NCBI RefSeq assembly: GCF_002874535.1
Contig: NZ_CP025025.1
Coordinates: 1,101,526-1,165,525 of the forward strand
From: Mesobacillus jeotgali
Lineage (GTDB): Bacteria > Bacillota > Bacilli > Bacillales > Cytobacillaceae
Reading direction: 5' to 3'
Length of the DNA: 64,000 bases
The first letter of the stretch is position 1. Every line of letters begins with the position of its first letter. Positions 43,604 through 53,154 of the stretch are shown here, piece by piece. The notes below the pieces were generated by a model. It had not been told where the DNA came from. It made no database searches and saw nothing but the letters and a program-made list of their open reading frames with translations. Position numbers and translations under genes: made by a program.

Positions 43604-44554
43604 ATGCTGAAACGTTTCGGGCTAATATTGTTAAGCCTTCTTTTGCTTGGGGGATGCGGACAACCTCTTGCAACAGGCAAGGTGGAGAAAGTCGGCCTGT
43701 TGGTGCCTGAAACTATTAATGATCAGGTGTGGGGGACGAAAGGATATCGAGGACTTCTGCAAATTCAATCCAGCCTGGGGGTTGATGTCTTTTTCAAAGA
43801 AGGTATGAATACACAGGAAGATGTAGAGGCTGCTGTGAAGGAGTTCGACCGCCAGGGAGTTAACCTTATATATGGGCATGGAAATGAGTACGCACCTTAT
43901 TTCAATAAGCTGTCAGGGAACTACCCTGACATACATTTCATTAGCTTTAATGGAGATGCCAGAACAAAAAATACGACAAGCCTAAATTTCAAGGGATATG
44001 CCATGGGCTTTTTTGGTGGAATGGTCGCGAGCCATATGTCGGAAACCGGCAAGGTTGGGATCATCGCTGCTTATGAATGGCAGCCTGAAGTGGAAGGCTT
44101 TTATGATGGTGCGATGTTTGAAAACAAGGATATGAAGGTCGACATTCGCTTTGTAGGACACTGGGATGATCAAAAGAAAGCGCTGGATGTCCTTGACGAT
44201 GTATTAGATGAGGGAGCCGATGTCATATATCCTGCTGGAGATGGGTTTAATGTACCCGTGATCGAAAGGGTGAAGGACAGAGGCTTATATATAATTGGCT
44301 ATATTTCAGACCAGTCGGATTTTGGCGAGTCGACGGTATTGACGAGTACTGTCCAGCACGTTGACGACTTGTATGAATTGACGGCTGAGAAATTCAATAA
44401 TGGGGAATTAAAGTCGGGCAACCTATCATTCGACTTTCAGGATGGAGTTATTTCCCTCGGCAAGTTCAGTCCTAAAGTCGATTCCAAGTTTAGGGAAAGA
44501 ATAGGCACGTTTATCAATTCTTATAAAGAAACCGGCAAATTGCCCAACCAGTAA
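43604..44554 (+). CDS. med: Competence-related lipoprotein Med
   Basis: A 316-aa BMP-family substrate-binding-like lipoprotein. The lipobox is LLGGC with Cys18, and the BMP fold follows (VGLLVPETINDQVWG, IYGHGNEY, VIYPAGDG). In B. subtilis, Med positively affects comK expression. The ATG at 43604 is chosen since AAGGAG lies 9 nt upstream; the ATG at 43595 would overlap it. comZ follows 24 bp later, so they are one operon. Confidence 0.92.
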   Translation: MLKRFGLILLSLLLLGGCGQPLATGKVEKVGLLVPETINDQVWGTKGYRGLLQIQSSLGVDVFFKEGMNTQEDVEAAVKEFDRQGVNLIYGHGNEYAPYFNKLSGNYPDIHFISFNGDARTKNTTSLNFKGYAMGFFGGMVASHMSETGKVGIIAAYEWQPEVEGFYDGAMFENKDMKVDIRFVGHWDDQKKALDVLDDVLDEGADVIYPAGDGFNVPVIERVKDRGLYIIGYISDQSDFGESTVLTSTVQHVDDLYELTAEKFNNGELKSGNLSFDFQDGVISLGKFSPKVDSKFRERIGTFINSYKETGKLPNQ

Positions 44555-44578
44555 ATATATTAGAAGGAGACGTTCTAC

Positions 44579-44767
44579 ATGCAAAGTAATGATAAAACGA
44601 TGGAGTTCATGCAAATCGCGATGAAGTACCTACCGGAAGCTCAGCAAAAACTACAGGAGGCAGGTATTGAATTGACCATGGACAACCTCCAGCCATTTTT
44701 TACGCTTTTCACTAAGGTAATGAATGAAGCATACGAGCTGGGAAAAGCAGATGCCGCAAAAGAATAA
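44579..44767 (+). CDS. comZ: ComG operon repressor ComZ
   Basis: A 62-aa helical protein (MQSNDKTMEFMQIAMKYLPEAQQKL...) matching ComZ, which in B. subtilis lowers comG expression. The last part forms a zipper-like helix. AGAAGGAGA precedes the ATG. Downstream partner of med. Confidence 0.93.
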   Translation: MQSNDKTMEFMQIAMKYLPEAQQKLQEAGIELTMDNLQPFFTLFTKVMNEAYELGKADAAKE

Positions 44768-44780
44768 TATATTCAGGAAC

Positions 44781-44807
44781 AAAAGCTGAGGAGCGCCCTC
44801 AGCTTTT
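44781..44807. terminator. Bidirectional terminator after comZ
   Basis: A 10-11 bp stem AAAGCTGAGG / CCCTCAGCTTT with a 4-nt loop. The right arm overlaps the 3' end of the minus-strand YjzB-like gene. Confidence 0.9.
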
Positions 44808-45110
44808 ATTATTTTCTATGAAATGGTCAAAAAGTGGTTTTACTTTGCCCACTAACGGCTTGAGTTCTCTGGCTGATGTGATTAGTGTATCTACATGGTG
44901 CATGACTTCATCTAAATCAATTTGTCCCAAATACTTGTTAAGGGGAGAATCATTTTTCACTCTTTGCTCACTAGATTCTTCGTTATTTCTTGGCCGCCCG
45001 AACATAAATTGATCGAAATGAGTATGACCTTGTTCACCTTGATCGGAACTCTCTTCATTATCTCTCTTTAGCTTAAAACCAAATAAGTCCCTGTCTCTTC
45101 CATCCTCCAT
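44799..45110 (-). CDS. YjzB-position small hydrophilic protein (103 aa)
   Basis: A 103-aa acidic, soluble protein. The first half has two imperfect copies of an FG-(K/R)-R-x-NEESS-(D/E)-Q motif (residues about 9-24 and 36-50); the second half is a predicted helix (DEVMHHVDTLITSARELKPLVGKVKPLF). It occupies the place and strand of B. subtilis yjzB between comZ and fabHA, but homology was not judged certain. The ATG at 45110 follows GGTGGGAG by 5 nt. Function unknown. Confidence 0.65.
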   Translation of the reverse strand: MEDGRDRDLFGFKLKRDNEESSDQGEQGHTHFDQFMFGRPRNNEESSEQRVKNDSPLNKYLGQIDLDEVMHHVDTLITSARELKPLVGKVKPLFDHFIENNKS

Positions 45111-45284
45111 TTTCACTCCCACCTTTCTATTTATTTTAAAAATTAGTAAGCAACTGGTTAGACTGGCTTATTTCAGACTGCCTTAGGTCGTCAACAACCG
45201 GCCCAAAAGCATTAGTCTTCAATGTCAGTTTATGATTGATCTGGCCACATGGACTAGGGCAGGAGCGGAATTGTTAATTTTCAG

Positions 45285-45330
45285 TTGCAGTGAACGAGCA
45301 GTTTCTGCTAAAATTAGTACCAAGTCATAA
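45285..45330 (+). promoter_or_regulatory. fabH-fabF promoter with FapR operator
   Basis: -35 TTGCAG (45285-45290), 18 bp, extended -10 TGC-TAAAAT (45309-45314). The 17-bp element at 45314-45330, TTAGTACC-N-A-GT-NN-TAA, matches the FapR consensus TTAGTACCTRGTACTAA at 14 of 17 positions and covers the start site. Malonyl-CoA should relieve FapR repression. Confidence 0.82.
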
Positions 45331-45391
45331 TAATTGATAATAAAAAATTTAACAAAATAGACAGAATCCAAGATAAAAGGAGATGGATCCC

Positions 45392-46324
45392 ATGAATGCA
45401 GGGATAACTGGGGTTGGGCGGTATTTGCCGGAAGAAGTTGTAACAAACCTTGATTTAGAAAAGAAAATGGATACCTCGGATGAGTGGATCCGGACAAGGA
45501 CGGGGATAGAAGAACGAAGAATAGCAGGCGACGATATGGACACTTCGGATTTAGCCTATCGTGCTGCTGTTGAAGCCATCAGCAATGCTGGGATCTCAGC
45601 TGAGGACCTCGATTTGATTCTTGTGGCGACAGTTACACCTGACCAGCCTTTCCCAACAGTTTCTTGTATGCTCCAGGATCAACTTGGTGCGAAAAAAGCT
45701 GCCGCAATGGATTTGAGTGCCGCATGTGCGGGATTCATGTATGGAATGGTTACTGCTAAACAATTTATTGAAGCAGGCACATATAAGTATGTTTTAATAG
45801 TAGGTGTAGAAAAGCTTTCCAAGATAACCGACTGGAACGACCGTAACACAGCTGTGCTGTTTGGTGATGGAGCAGGTGCGGTTGTCATGGGACCTGTCTC
45901 TGATGGCAGAGGAGTGCTTTCATTTGAACTCGGATCTGATGGTTCAGGCGGCAAGCATTTGTACCAGGATGACTATATAGTAATGAATGGCCGTGAAGTT
46001 TTTAAATTTGCTGTCAGGCAAATGGGTGAGAGCAGTATTAATGTCCTTGAAAAAGCTGGACTTTCAAAAGAGGATGTTGATTTCCTGATTCCCCACCAGG
46101 CAAATATCAGGATTATGGAATCTGCCCGTCAGCGACTTGAACTGCCTGTAGAAAAAATGTCAATGACCGTCCATAAATACGGTAATACATCAGCTGCATC
46201 GATACCGATCTCGCTTTTTGAAGAACTGGAAGCAGGTAAGATCAAGGACGGCGATGTAGTAGTAATGGTTGGCTTTGGCGGCGGTTTGACATGGGGCGCG
46301 ATTGCAATGCGCTGGGGCAATTAA
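45392..46324 (+). CDS. fabH: Beta-ketoacyl-ACP synthase III FabH
   Basis: A 310-aa enzyme that starts fatty-acid synthesis by condensing acyl-CoA with malonyl-ACP. Catalytic Cys112 (LSAACAGF), His in PHQANIRIM and Asn in [10 protein letters not shown] are all present. The ATG at 45392 follows AAAGGAG by about 9 nt; the ATG at 45383 overlaps that site. It corresponds to B. subtilis fabHA, which favours branched-chain primers. fabF follows 60 bp later in the same operon. Confidence 0.96.
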   Translation: MNAGITGVGRYLPEEVVTNLDLEKKMDTSDEWIRTRTGIEERRIAGDDMDTSDLAYRAAVEAISNAGISAEDLDLILVATVTPDQPFPTVSCMLQDQLGAKKAAAMDLSAACAGFMYGMVTAKQFIEAGTYKYVLIVGVEKLSKITDWNDRNTAVLFGDGAGAVVMGPVSDGRGVLSFELGSDGSGGKHLYQDDYIVMNGREVFKFAVRQMGESSINVLEKAGLSKEDVDFLIPHQANIRIMESARQRLELPVEKMSMTVHKYGNTSAASIPISLFEELEAGKIKDGDVVVMVGFGGGLTWGAIAMRWGN

Positions 46325-46384
46325 ACCAATTATTAGATGAACTCTATATAATATAAGAGTGTGAATAAAGGAGATGCAATAATA

Positions 46385-47626
46385 ATGGAGAAACGCAGAG
46401 TCGTTGTTACTGGAATCGGGGCTGTTACGCCTCTTGGAAATGACGCAGAAACTACCTGGAACAATATCATTGAAGGTGTATCGGGAATCGGCCCGGTTAC
46501 GAGACTGAATGCAGATGACTTTCCTGCAAAGGTTGCAGCAGAAGTTAAGGAATTCAATGTTGAGAACTTTATGGACAGGAAAGACGCAAGGAAAATGGAT
46601 CGTTTTACTCATTATGCTGTCGCAGCTTCATTGATGGCTGTAAAAGATTCCGGCCTGGAAATCACTGATGAAAACGCTCCTAGAGTCGGAGTGTGGATTG
46701 GGTCAGGAATTGGCGGGATGGAGACATTCGAGCAGCAGCACGAAACCTTCATGAACAGAGGATATCGCAGGGTCAGCCCTTTCTTCGTGCCAATGATGAT
46801 TCCTGATATGGCAACAGGACAGGTATCCATCACACTTGGCGCAAGAGGCTTTAACTCTTGTACAGTCACAGCATGTGCTACTGGAACTAACTCAATCGGG
46901 GATGCTTTCAAAGTAATCCAGCGAGGCGACGCTGATGTAATGGTTACTGGCGGGGCAGAAGCGCCAATTACAAAAATGTCTTTCGCAGGCTTCTGTGCAA
47001 ATACAGCGTTATCTACTAACCAGGATCCGCAGAAAGCGAGCAGGCCGTTTGACAAAGATCGCGATGGATTTGTTATGGGTGAGGGTGCTGGAATTGTAGT
47101 CCTTGAGGATCTGGAGCACGCATTGGCCCGTGGAGCAAAAATCTACGCTGAAATCGTCGGTTACGGTGCTACCGGAGATGCTTATCACATTACCGCTCCA
47201 GCTCCTGAAGGGGAAGGCGGAGCAAGAGCGATGAAAATGGCGCTTGACGATGCAGGCCTTTCACCGGAAGAAATTGGCTATATCAATGCCCATGGAACAA
47301 GCACTGAATATAATGATAAATACGAAACAATGGCCATCAAATCAGTATTTGGCAAGCATGCTTACAAGCTTACAGTTAGCTCAACAAAATCAATGACAGG
47401 CCACTTGCTTGGTGCAGCAGGAGGAATCGAAGCAATTTTCACGGTTCTCGCTTTGAAGGAAGGAATCCTGCCGCCAACGATTAACCTGGAAACACCGGAT
47501 CCAGAATGTGACCTGGATTATGTGCCAAACTCAGCGCGCAAGCAACAGGTCAATGCAGCAATCAGCAACTCACTGGGCTTCGGCGGCCATAATGCGACAA
47601 TAGCTTTCAGAAAATACGAAGCTTAA
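46385..47626 (+). CDS. fabF: Beta-ketoacyl-ACP synthase II FabF
   Basis: A 413-aa elongating condensing enzyme. Catalytic Cys164 (TACATGTNS) and the two His in [11 protein letters not shown] (about 304) and TGHLLGAAG (about 341) are present. The ATG at 46385 has GGAG 11 nt upstream, a longish spacing; the other upstream Met would lie within the untranslated leader. Second gene of the FapR-controlled operon and ends in a strong terminator. Confidence 0.96.
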   Translation: MEKRRVVVTGIGAVTPLGNDAETTWNNIIEGVSGIGPVTRLNADDFPAKVAAEVKEFNVENFMDRKDARKMDRFTHYAVAASLMAVKDSGLEITDENAPRVGVWIGSGIGGMETFEQQHETFMNRGYRRVSPFFVPMMIPDMATGQVSITLGARGFNSCTVTACATGTNSIGDAFKVIQRGDADVMVTGGAEAPITKMSFAGFCANTALSTNQDPQKASRPFDKDRDGFVMGEGAGIVVLEDLEHALARGAKIYAEIVGYGATGDAYHITAPAPEGEGGARAMKMALDDAGLSPEEIGYINAHGTSTEYNDKYETMAIKSVFGKHAYKLTVSSTKSMTGHLLGAAGGIEAIFTVLALKEGILPPTINLETPDPECDLDYVPNSARKQQVNAAISNSLGFGGHNATIAFRKYEA

Positions 47627-47651
47627 TGAGGAAGAGAACTCTTCCAACTAT

Positions 47652-47692
47652 AAAGCAGAAACCCTTCTTGATTTTAGGGTTTCTGCTTTTTT
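47652..47692 (+). terminator. Terminator of fabF
   Basis: A 14-bp stem AAAGCAGAAACCCT / AGGGTTTCTGCTTT with a 10-nt loop and a T6 run. Confidence 0.93.
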
Positions 47693-47724
47693 ATTTGCCT
47701 TTATTTCGCTATCCCCGCGCATTT

Positions 47725-47792
47725 GGGTAAAAGGAGAGCGCCTGCATTGCCCGAAAAAGTGCTTGCCTCCGGATTTGGGTAAAAGGAGACTA
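47725..47792. repeat. Array 5: two units, same family as array 1
   Basis: GGGTAAAAGG at 47725 and 47777, exactly 52 bp apart, with a shared TTTGGGTAAAAGGAGA core and CTGCATTGCCCGAAAAAGTG as in array 1. A minimal array in the fabF-appD gap. Confidence 0.8.
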
Positions 47793-47799
47793 CCTCTGT

Positions 47800-48103
47800 T
47801 CCCTTAAAGCATTTCAATCTAAAAAAACTTCATTCGAATTACTCAATCATCCAATATATCAACAATCCCGCTACCCTATACTTTTTTTAATAGGAAGCTC
47901 AAACTATTTTCCTGCTAAAACAATTTACCTACAAAGTGTCTATTCCTATAACCTGACAAAAAAATATTGCAATGAAAAAAGTAATGAAAGTGTAATAAAA
48001 GAACACTGTTTCTAATAATTAATAATTATCAGAATCTTTTACTTGGTCAGAAAGTCATTTCTCTTAATATCAATTTCATTGGGATAGGCGGTGTGCAAGA
48101 AAC
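47800..48103. other. AT-rich leader of the first oligopeptide operon
   Basis: No gene was seen in this stretch. It contains a TATTGCAA...TGTAATAA segment (47965-47998) that recurs before the second operon (55234-55261), then a CodY-like box, then the appD start. The exact promoter could not be fixed. Confidence 0.5.
48024..48038 (+). promoter_or_regulatory. CodY-like box before appD
   Basis: AATTATCAGAATCTT matches the CodY consensus AATTTTCWGAAAATT at 12 of 15 positions, about 66 bp before the start codon. CodY would repress peptide uptake when branched amino acids and GTP are plentiful. Confidence 0.5.
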
Positions 48104-49087
48104 GTGACAGCCTTATTGGAACTAAAGAATCTAAAAACCTATTTTAAAAGGAAAAAGACACTGATTCCAGCAGTTGACGGGGTAGATCTAGTCATCAATA
48201 GAGGGGAAACTGTCGCATTGGTAGGGGAATCAGGGTCTGGCAAGAGCATTACTTCTCTATCGATTATGCGGCTGATACCTAGTCCTCCCGGAGAAATTGT
48301 GGACGGGCAGATCTATTTTGATGGCCGTGATCTTGCCAAAGCAAGCGAGGAAGAAATGTGCAAAATTCGCGGAAATGATATATCAATGATTTTCCAGGAA
48401 CCAATGACATCGCTCAACCCTGTACTTACCATCGGTGAACAAATCACGGAAGTCCTGACATACCATCAGGGCTTGAATAATGCTATGGCGAAGAAAAAGG
48501 CGATTGAGATGCTGGAGTTGGTGGGTTTTTCCCGTGCAAAGGAAATAATCAATGATTATCCGCACAGGCTTTCGGGGGGGATGCGCCAAAGGGTGATGAT
48601 TGCAATGGCAATGAGCTGCAACCCGAAGCTATTGATAGCGGATGAACCGACAACTGCATTGGACGTGACCATCCAGGCACAAATTTTGGACTTGATGAAG
48701 GACCTGAGCACCAAGTTTGAAACATCAATCCTAATCATTACCCATGACCTGGGAGTGGTTTCTGAAGTTGCTGATAGAGTCGTCGTCCTGTATGCAGGCC
48801 AGGTAGTAGAAGAAGCGATGGTTGAAGACCTATTTGAAAATCCGCTGCATCCTTATACCATTGGCCTTATGGGTTCCATCCCATCAATCGACGAAGACCA
48901 TTCACGGCTTGCCTCTATTGAAGGAAATGTTCCGTCACCTGAGAATCTCCCAAAAGGCTGCCGGTTTGCGCCTCGCTGCCCGCATGCCTTTGAGCGCTGT
49001 TTCAGTGAAATGCCAGAGCTTGAGAGAAAATACGGCAATCGTTCTGTAAGGTGTTTTTTGCATGACAGCAAGGAGGTGAAGAAATGA
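48104..49087 (+). CDS. appD: Oligopeptide ABC transporter ATP-binding protein AppD
   Basis: A 327-aa ATPase. Walker A GESGSGKS, Q-loop IFQEPMTSLNPV, signature LSGGMRQRV, Walker B LLIADEPTTALD and the C-terminal oligopeptide-transporter region with Cys-rich GCRFAPRCPHAFERC are present. The start is GTG with only a weak ribosome site. The stop overlaps the appF start (ATGA). First gene of appDFABC, as in B. subtilis, just after fabF. Confidence 0.93.
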   Translation: MTALLELKNLKTYFKRKKTLIPAVDGVDLVINRGETVALVGESGSGKSITSLSIMRLIPSPPGEIVDGQIYFDGRDLAKASEEEMCKIRGNDISMIFQEPMTSLNPVLTIGEQITEVLTYHQGLNNAMAKKKAIEMLELVGFSRAKEIINDYPHRLSGGMRQRVMIAMAMSCNPKLLIADEPTTALDVTIQAQILDLMKDLSTKFETSILIITHDLGVVSEVADRVVVLYAGQVVEEAMVEDLFENPLHPYTIGLMGSIPSIDEDHSRLASIEGNVPSPENLPKGCRFAPRCPHAFERCFSEMPELERKYGNRSVRCFLHDSKEVKK

Positions 49088-50106
49088 CTTCACCAAATGA
49101 AATCCTGGAAAAGAACTCACAGGAATATAGTTCTGAAATCTTGCTTGAATTACAGGATGTAAAAAAGCACTTTCCTATAAAATCTGGATTGCTTCAAAAG
49201 ACAGTAGGTCATATAAAGGCAGTCGATGGAATAAATCTGAAGGTGAATAAAGGTGAGACTCTAGGGATTGTCGGAGAATCAGGCTGTGGCAAATCGACAG
49301 TCGGCCGGACCATTATCCGACTCTATGAACCTACCGATGGAAAGATCATTCTTAATGGCAGGGATATCTCCCATCTATCTGAAAGTGAGCTTCGCAAGGA
49401 TGTACGAAAAAACATCCAGATGATTTTTCAGGATCCGTTCGCGTCTCTTAACCCTAGGAAAACACTGAGATCAATCATCAGGGAACCGCTGGATACCCAC
49501 CATCTATATAAAAGCAAGGAACGGGATGAGAAAGTCGAAATTCTGTTGGAGAAAGTAGGACTCAATGCTTCATTCATCAATCGGTATCCACATGAGTTTT
49601 CAGGCGGACAGCGGCAAAGGATCGGGATATCAAGAGCACTGGCATTGAACCCGGAACTGATCGTTGCCGACGAAGCTGTATCAGCATTGGACGTTTCAAT
49701 CCAGGCCCAAATTATCAATCTGATGGAGGACCTTCAGGCAGAATTCGGCCTTACTTACATTTTTATATCCCACGACCTAAGCGTTGTCAGGCATATAAGC
49801 GACAGGGTCGGGGTTATGTACCTTGGAAAAATGATGGAGCTTGCTTCAAAAAAGGAAATTTACGCAGAACCACTTCATCCCTATACACAGGCATTGTTGT
49901 CGGCTGTGCCGGTGCCTAGAAAAAAAGGTGCCATCAAGAGGGAACGGATTATCTTAAAAGGTGAGCTGCCAAGCCCGGCAAACCCGCCAAAAGGGTGTGT
50001 CTTCCATACAAGGTGCCCAGCCGCATTTGATCTTTGCAAACAAGTTAACCCTGACTTCAAAGAAGTCAAGAACAACCATTTTGTTGCCTGCCATCTGTAT
50101 ACATAG
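49084..50106 (+). CDS. appF: Oligopeptide ABC transporter ATP-binding protein AppF
   Basis: A 340-aa ATPase partner of AppD. Walker [10 protein letters not shown]-loop [12 protein letters not shown], signature [12 protein letters not shown] and Walker [13 protein letters not shown] are intact, and the C-terminal [15 protein letters not shown] is typical of OppF/DppF. Coupled to appD by a 4-nt overlap. An inverted-repeat element separates it from appA. Confidence 0.94.
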   Translation: MTSPNEILEKNSQEYSSEILLELQDVKKHFPIKSGLLQKTVGHIKAVDGINLKVNKGETLGIVGESGCGKSTVGRTIIRLYEPTDGKIILNGRDISHLSESELRKDVRKNIQMIFQDPFASLNPRKTLRSIIREPLDTHHLYKSKERDEKVEILLEKVGLNASFINRYPHEFSGGQRQRIGISRALALNPELIVADEAVSALDVSIQAQIINLMEDLQAEFGLTYIFISHDLSVVRHISDRVGVMYLGKMMELASKKEIYAEPLHPYTQALLSAVPVPRKKGAIKRERIILKGELPSPANPPKGCVFHTRCPAAFDLCKQVNPDFKEVKNNHFVACHLYT

Positions 50107-50158
50107 TGCAGGAGCACGACTTGAAAGGAGGAGATACCGGCACCTTTCTATTGTTTAA

Positions 50159-50288
50159 GGCTATTTGCGTAAGCTTTGTTGCCCTTTCCGCCAATAATGA
50201 ATCAAGAGTTTAAGTCCTCTTTGAAATGAGTCTCGTAGCCTGTGAGAATGCATTAACTAGTACGAACAACAAAGGGTTCGTAAATGGC
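50159..50288. repeat. Inverted-repeat element between appF and appA
   Basis: About 130 bp with ends GGCTATTTGCGTAAGC and the reverse of CGTAAATGGC. CAACAAAG near the right end mirrors CTTTGTTG near the left. Inner bases are unlike the second copy at 52029. It resembles the MITE-like GGCTGTTTTCGTAAA elements found between genes in Bacillaceae. Confidence 0.65.
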
Positions 50289-50324
50289 AAAAAAATCTAG
50301 TGAAAAACCTAAGGGGGAAATGAT

Positions 50325-51977
50325 GTGAAATTAAGAAAAGCTTCGTGGTGGTTGATTAGTCTTACTCTGATCCTGTCGATCTTCCTGACAGCCTGTACAG
50401 GAGGCAATACATCTGAGGATCCGAAAGAAACTCCTGGAGATGATGGCAAGACAGAAGAGGAAGCGACTGGTCCTCAGCAAGGCGGGGATTTGATTATTGG
50501 TTCAACTGGTGCTCCTACTGTTTTCAATCCGCTTTATTCTACTGATTCGTCCAGCTCTGACATTGAAGGATTCATTTATGACAGTCTTGTATCATCTGAT
50601 ACGGAATTTAATCCAACAATGAGCATGGCTGAGTCAATTGATATTTCTGAGGATGGTTTGACATTTACAGCCAAACTTAAAAAGGGAATCAAGTGGCATG
50701 ATGGTGAAGAATTCACAGCAGATGACGTTGTTTTCACCTTCAGCATTCCAAAGGACCCTGGTTATAATGGTGAGCGCGGATCTGCTTTTGAAGCGATGGA
50801 ATCAGTTACAAAAGTCGATGACTATACTGTCGAGTTCAAGCTGAGCAAGAAGGATGCTTCCTTCTATCCAGTATCGTTAAGCTATTACATTCTGCCTGAA
50901 CATATCCTTAAGGATGTACCTGTTGCAGAGCTTGGGGAGCATGAGTTCAATACAAAGAGCCCGATTGGTACTGGTCCATTCAAATTCGTTGAATGGAAAG
51001 ACGGTGAATACGTTAAGGTAGAAGCGTTTGATGATTACTTCAAAGGCCGTCCATACCTTGATACGCTTACGTATAAAATTGTACCTGACATGGATGCGAT
51101 GATTGCGCAAATCCAGGCAGGGGATATCCACTTTGCTGCAGGAGTTCCTGGAACTGACATAGAAACAGTCAAATCATTCCCTGGAGTTAAAGTAGAGTCA
51201 GGCCTAGGCCTATCTTACACCTATCTTGGTTACAACCAGAAGAATGAGCTGTTCAAAGACAAGAAGGTTCGTCAGGCAATCACTCATGCTATTGACAGGG
51301 AAGCAATTGTAAGTTCTGTCATGAACGGAGACGGTAAAGTGGCGCATGTTCCAGAAAGTCCATTATCGTTTGCCTACAATGATGATGTTCCTAAATTTGG
51401 ATATGATGTAGAAAAAGCAAAGTCTTTGCTGGCCGAAGCAGGCTGGAAGGATTCAGATGGTGACGGAATCCTTGACAAGGACGGCAAGAAATTCTCCTTT
51501 ACTGTAAAAACAAACCAAGGTAACAAAGTACGTGAAGATATCGTCGTCGTCCTTCAAGAACAGTTGAAGGAAGTAGGGATTGAAGCGAAGCCGGAAATCG
51601 TTGAATGGAGCGCATTCATTGAGCAAATTTCAGCTCCGAACTGGAACTATGACGCGCTGGTACTTGGATGGAGCCTATCAACGTTCCCTGACCAGTATGA
51701 TATATTCCACACTAGCCAGATGGAAGAAGGCCTGAACTTCGTCTGGTACTCGAACCCAGAAGCGGATAAGCTGATGGAAGAAGCGAAGCAGATTCTGGAT
51801 CAGGATGAATATAAGGCAGCTTATGCTGACATCTATAAGATGCTGGCAGAAGACCAACCTTACACATTCTTGTACTATCCAAATGTACACAGGGGTATGC
51901 CGGCTAATTTAGAAGGGTACGTGTTCCACGCGAAGGATGATTTTTATGATATCTCCAAGTGGTGGCTGAAACAATAG
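50325..51977 (+). CDS. appA: Oligopeptide-binding lipoprotein AppA
   Basis: A 550-aa SBP family 5 lipoprotein. The signal peptide ends in lipobox LTAC with Cys24, then an acidic linker and the peptide-binding domain (GTGPFKFVEWKDGEYV is the family signature area). It captures peptides outside the membrane for AppBC. The start is GTG, since GGGGG lies 7 nt upstream; nearby ATGs are out of frame. Inverted-repeat elements flank the gene on both sides, and a strong hairpin follows, which may keep its mRNA more abundant than the rest. Confidence 0.93.
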   Translation: MKLRKASWWLISLTLILSIFLTACTGGNTSEDPKETPGDDGKTEEEATGPQQGGDLIIGSTGAPTVFNPLYSTDSSSSDIEGFIYDSLVSSDTEFNPTMSMAESIDISEDGLTFTAKLKKGIKWHDGEEFTADDVVFTFSIPKDPGYNGERGSAFEAMESVTKVDDYTVEFKLSKKDASFYPVSLSYYILPEHILKDVPVAELGEHEFNTKSPIGTGPFKFVEWKDGEYVKVEAFDDYFKGRPYLDTLTYKIVPDMDAMIAQIQAGDIHFAAGVPGTDIETVKSFPGVKVESGLGLSYTYLGYNQKNELFKDKKVRQAITHAIDREAIVSSVMNGDGKVAHVPESPLSFAYNDDVPKFGYDVEKAKSLLAEAGWKDSDGDGILDKDGKKFSFTVKTNQGNKVREDIVVVLQEQLKEVGIEAKPEIVEWSAFIEQISAPNWNYDALVLGWSLSTFPDQYDIFHTSQMEEGLNFVWYSNPEADKLMEEAKQILDQDEYKAAYADIYKMLAEDQPYTFLYYPNVHRGMPANLEGYVFHAKDDFYDISKWWLKQ

Positions 51978-51990
51978 GATCAGAGTGGGA

Positions 51991-52011
51991 GGGAAGGGAG
52001 AATCCCTTCCC
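51991..52011 (+). terminator. Strong hairpin after appA
   Basis: A perfect 9-bp GC-rich stem GGGAAGGGA-GAA-TCCCTTCCC followed by TTTC. It is probably a partial terminator or 3' stabiliser that raises appA over appBC. Confidence 0.75.
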
Positions 52012-52028
52012 TTTCAAACTTTACAAAA

Positions 52029-52139
52029 GGTTGTTTTCGTAAGATTGTCGTTAAAATCCTAAAGCCGATTTTAACGTGATAAAACTCATTTGGTAGGTCG
52101 GTATTAAGTGTGCAAACAACAAAGTTTGAGAAAAGAACC
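52029..52139. repeat. Inverted-repeat element between appA and appB
   Basis: About 111 bp with ends GGTTGTTTTCGTAAG and the reverse of GAAAAGAACC; CAACAAAG sits near the right end. It contains a perfect 10-bp hairpin CGTTAAAATC / GATTTTAACG. Its ends match the element at 50159. Confidence 0.65.
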
Positions 52140-52191
52140 ATACAAAAACATGCCTTAATATAAATCTCTTATTTATAAAAGGAGAATTGCC

Positions 52192-53142
52192 ATGCTATCT
52201 TATATCATTCGCCGAATACTGATGGCCATTCCTTTGCTGCTGGGGATTACGATTGTCTCCTTTGCAATCATGAAGTTAGCTCCCGGTGATCCTGCCAGTC
52301 TGATGATGGATCCGACGATCAGTCCGGCTGATAAGGAAAGGTTCATGGAAAGGTACGGGCTTAACGATCCTGTCCATATTCAGTATTTAAAGTGGCTGGG
52401 AGCCATGCTTCAAGGTGACTTTGGTACATCGCTTATCCGCAAAGGTGTTCCCGTAATTGAAATGATCATGAACAGGATGCCAAATACGATTTTACTGATG
52501 GTCGTTTCAACAATCCTGGCCATATTAATTTCGATTCCATTTGGAGTCATTTCGGCCACACGACCGTATTCCAAGCTGGATTATTCAGTGACAGTCACAT
52601 CATTTCTTGGAGTAGCAACGCCAAACTTCTTCCTTGGCCTGATTTTAATCATGGTCTTTGCAGTGCAGAACAACTGGTTCCCGACTGGAGGAGTAGCGAC
52701 ATTGAATGCGCCTTTCAGTTTATGGGACAGGATACACCATTTAATCATGCCGGCATTTGTTTTGGCTTCCGCCGATATGGCTGGATTGACCAGGTATACG
52801 AGATCTAGCATGCTCGAAGTCATAAAGCAGGATTATATGAGGACTGCCAGAGCAAAAGGCTTTAGAGAAAACAAAGTCATTTATAAGCACGGCCTCCGTA
52901 ATGGCCTGATTCCGGTTATCACGATTTTTGGTTTGATGATTCCTTCCTTCATTGGAGGGGCTGTCATTGTTGAAAAAATCTTCACCTGGCCAGGGATTGG
53001 CTTATTGTTTGTAGACTCCGCCTTCCAGCGGGACTATCCAGTGCTTATGGGCTTAACTGTAATTTCATCGGTGTTTGTCGTCATCGGGAATCTGATTGCC
53101 GATATACTTTATGCAATTTTTGATCCAAGGATCGAGTATTAA
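52192..53142 (+). CDS. appB: Oligopeptide ABC transporter permease AppB
   Basis: A 316-aa inner-membrane permease with six helices. The N-terminal YIIRRILMAIPLLLGI and the EAA loop (YMRTARAKGFRENKVIYKHGLRN) are typical of OppB/DppB. AAAAGGAGAA precedes the ATG. It pairs with AppC. Confidence 0.94.
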   Translation: MLSYIIRRILMAIPLLLGITIVSFAIMKLAPGDPASLMMDPTISPADKERFMERYGLNDPVHIQYLKWLGAMLQGDFGTSLIRKGVPVIEMIMNRMPNTILLMVVSTILAILISIPFGVISATRPYSKLDYSVTVTSFLGVATPNFFLGLILIMVFAVQNNWFPTGGVATLNAPFSLWDRIHHLIMPAFVLASADMAGLTRYTRSSMLEVIKQDYMRTARAKGFRENKVIYKHGLRNGLIPVITIFGLMIPSFIGGAVIVEKIFTWPGIGLLFVDSAFQRDYPVLMGLTVISSVFVVIGNLIADILYAIFDPRIEY

Positions 53143-53154
53143 GGGGAGGTAAAC

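Noticed and set aside
48001-48103. A defined -35/-10 promoter for the first oligopeptide operon
   Set aside because: Several TTG/TAAT words occur, but none has acceptable spacing, so only the CodY-like box and shared leader were reported.
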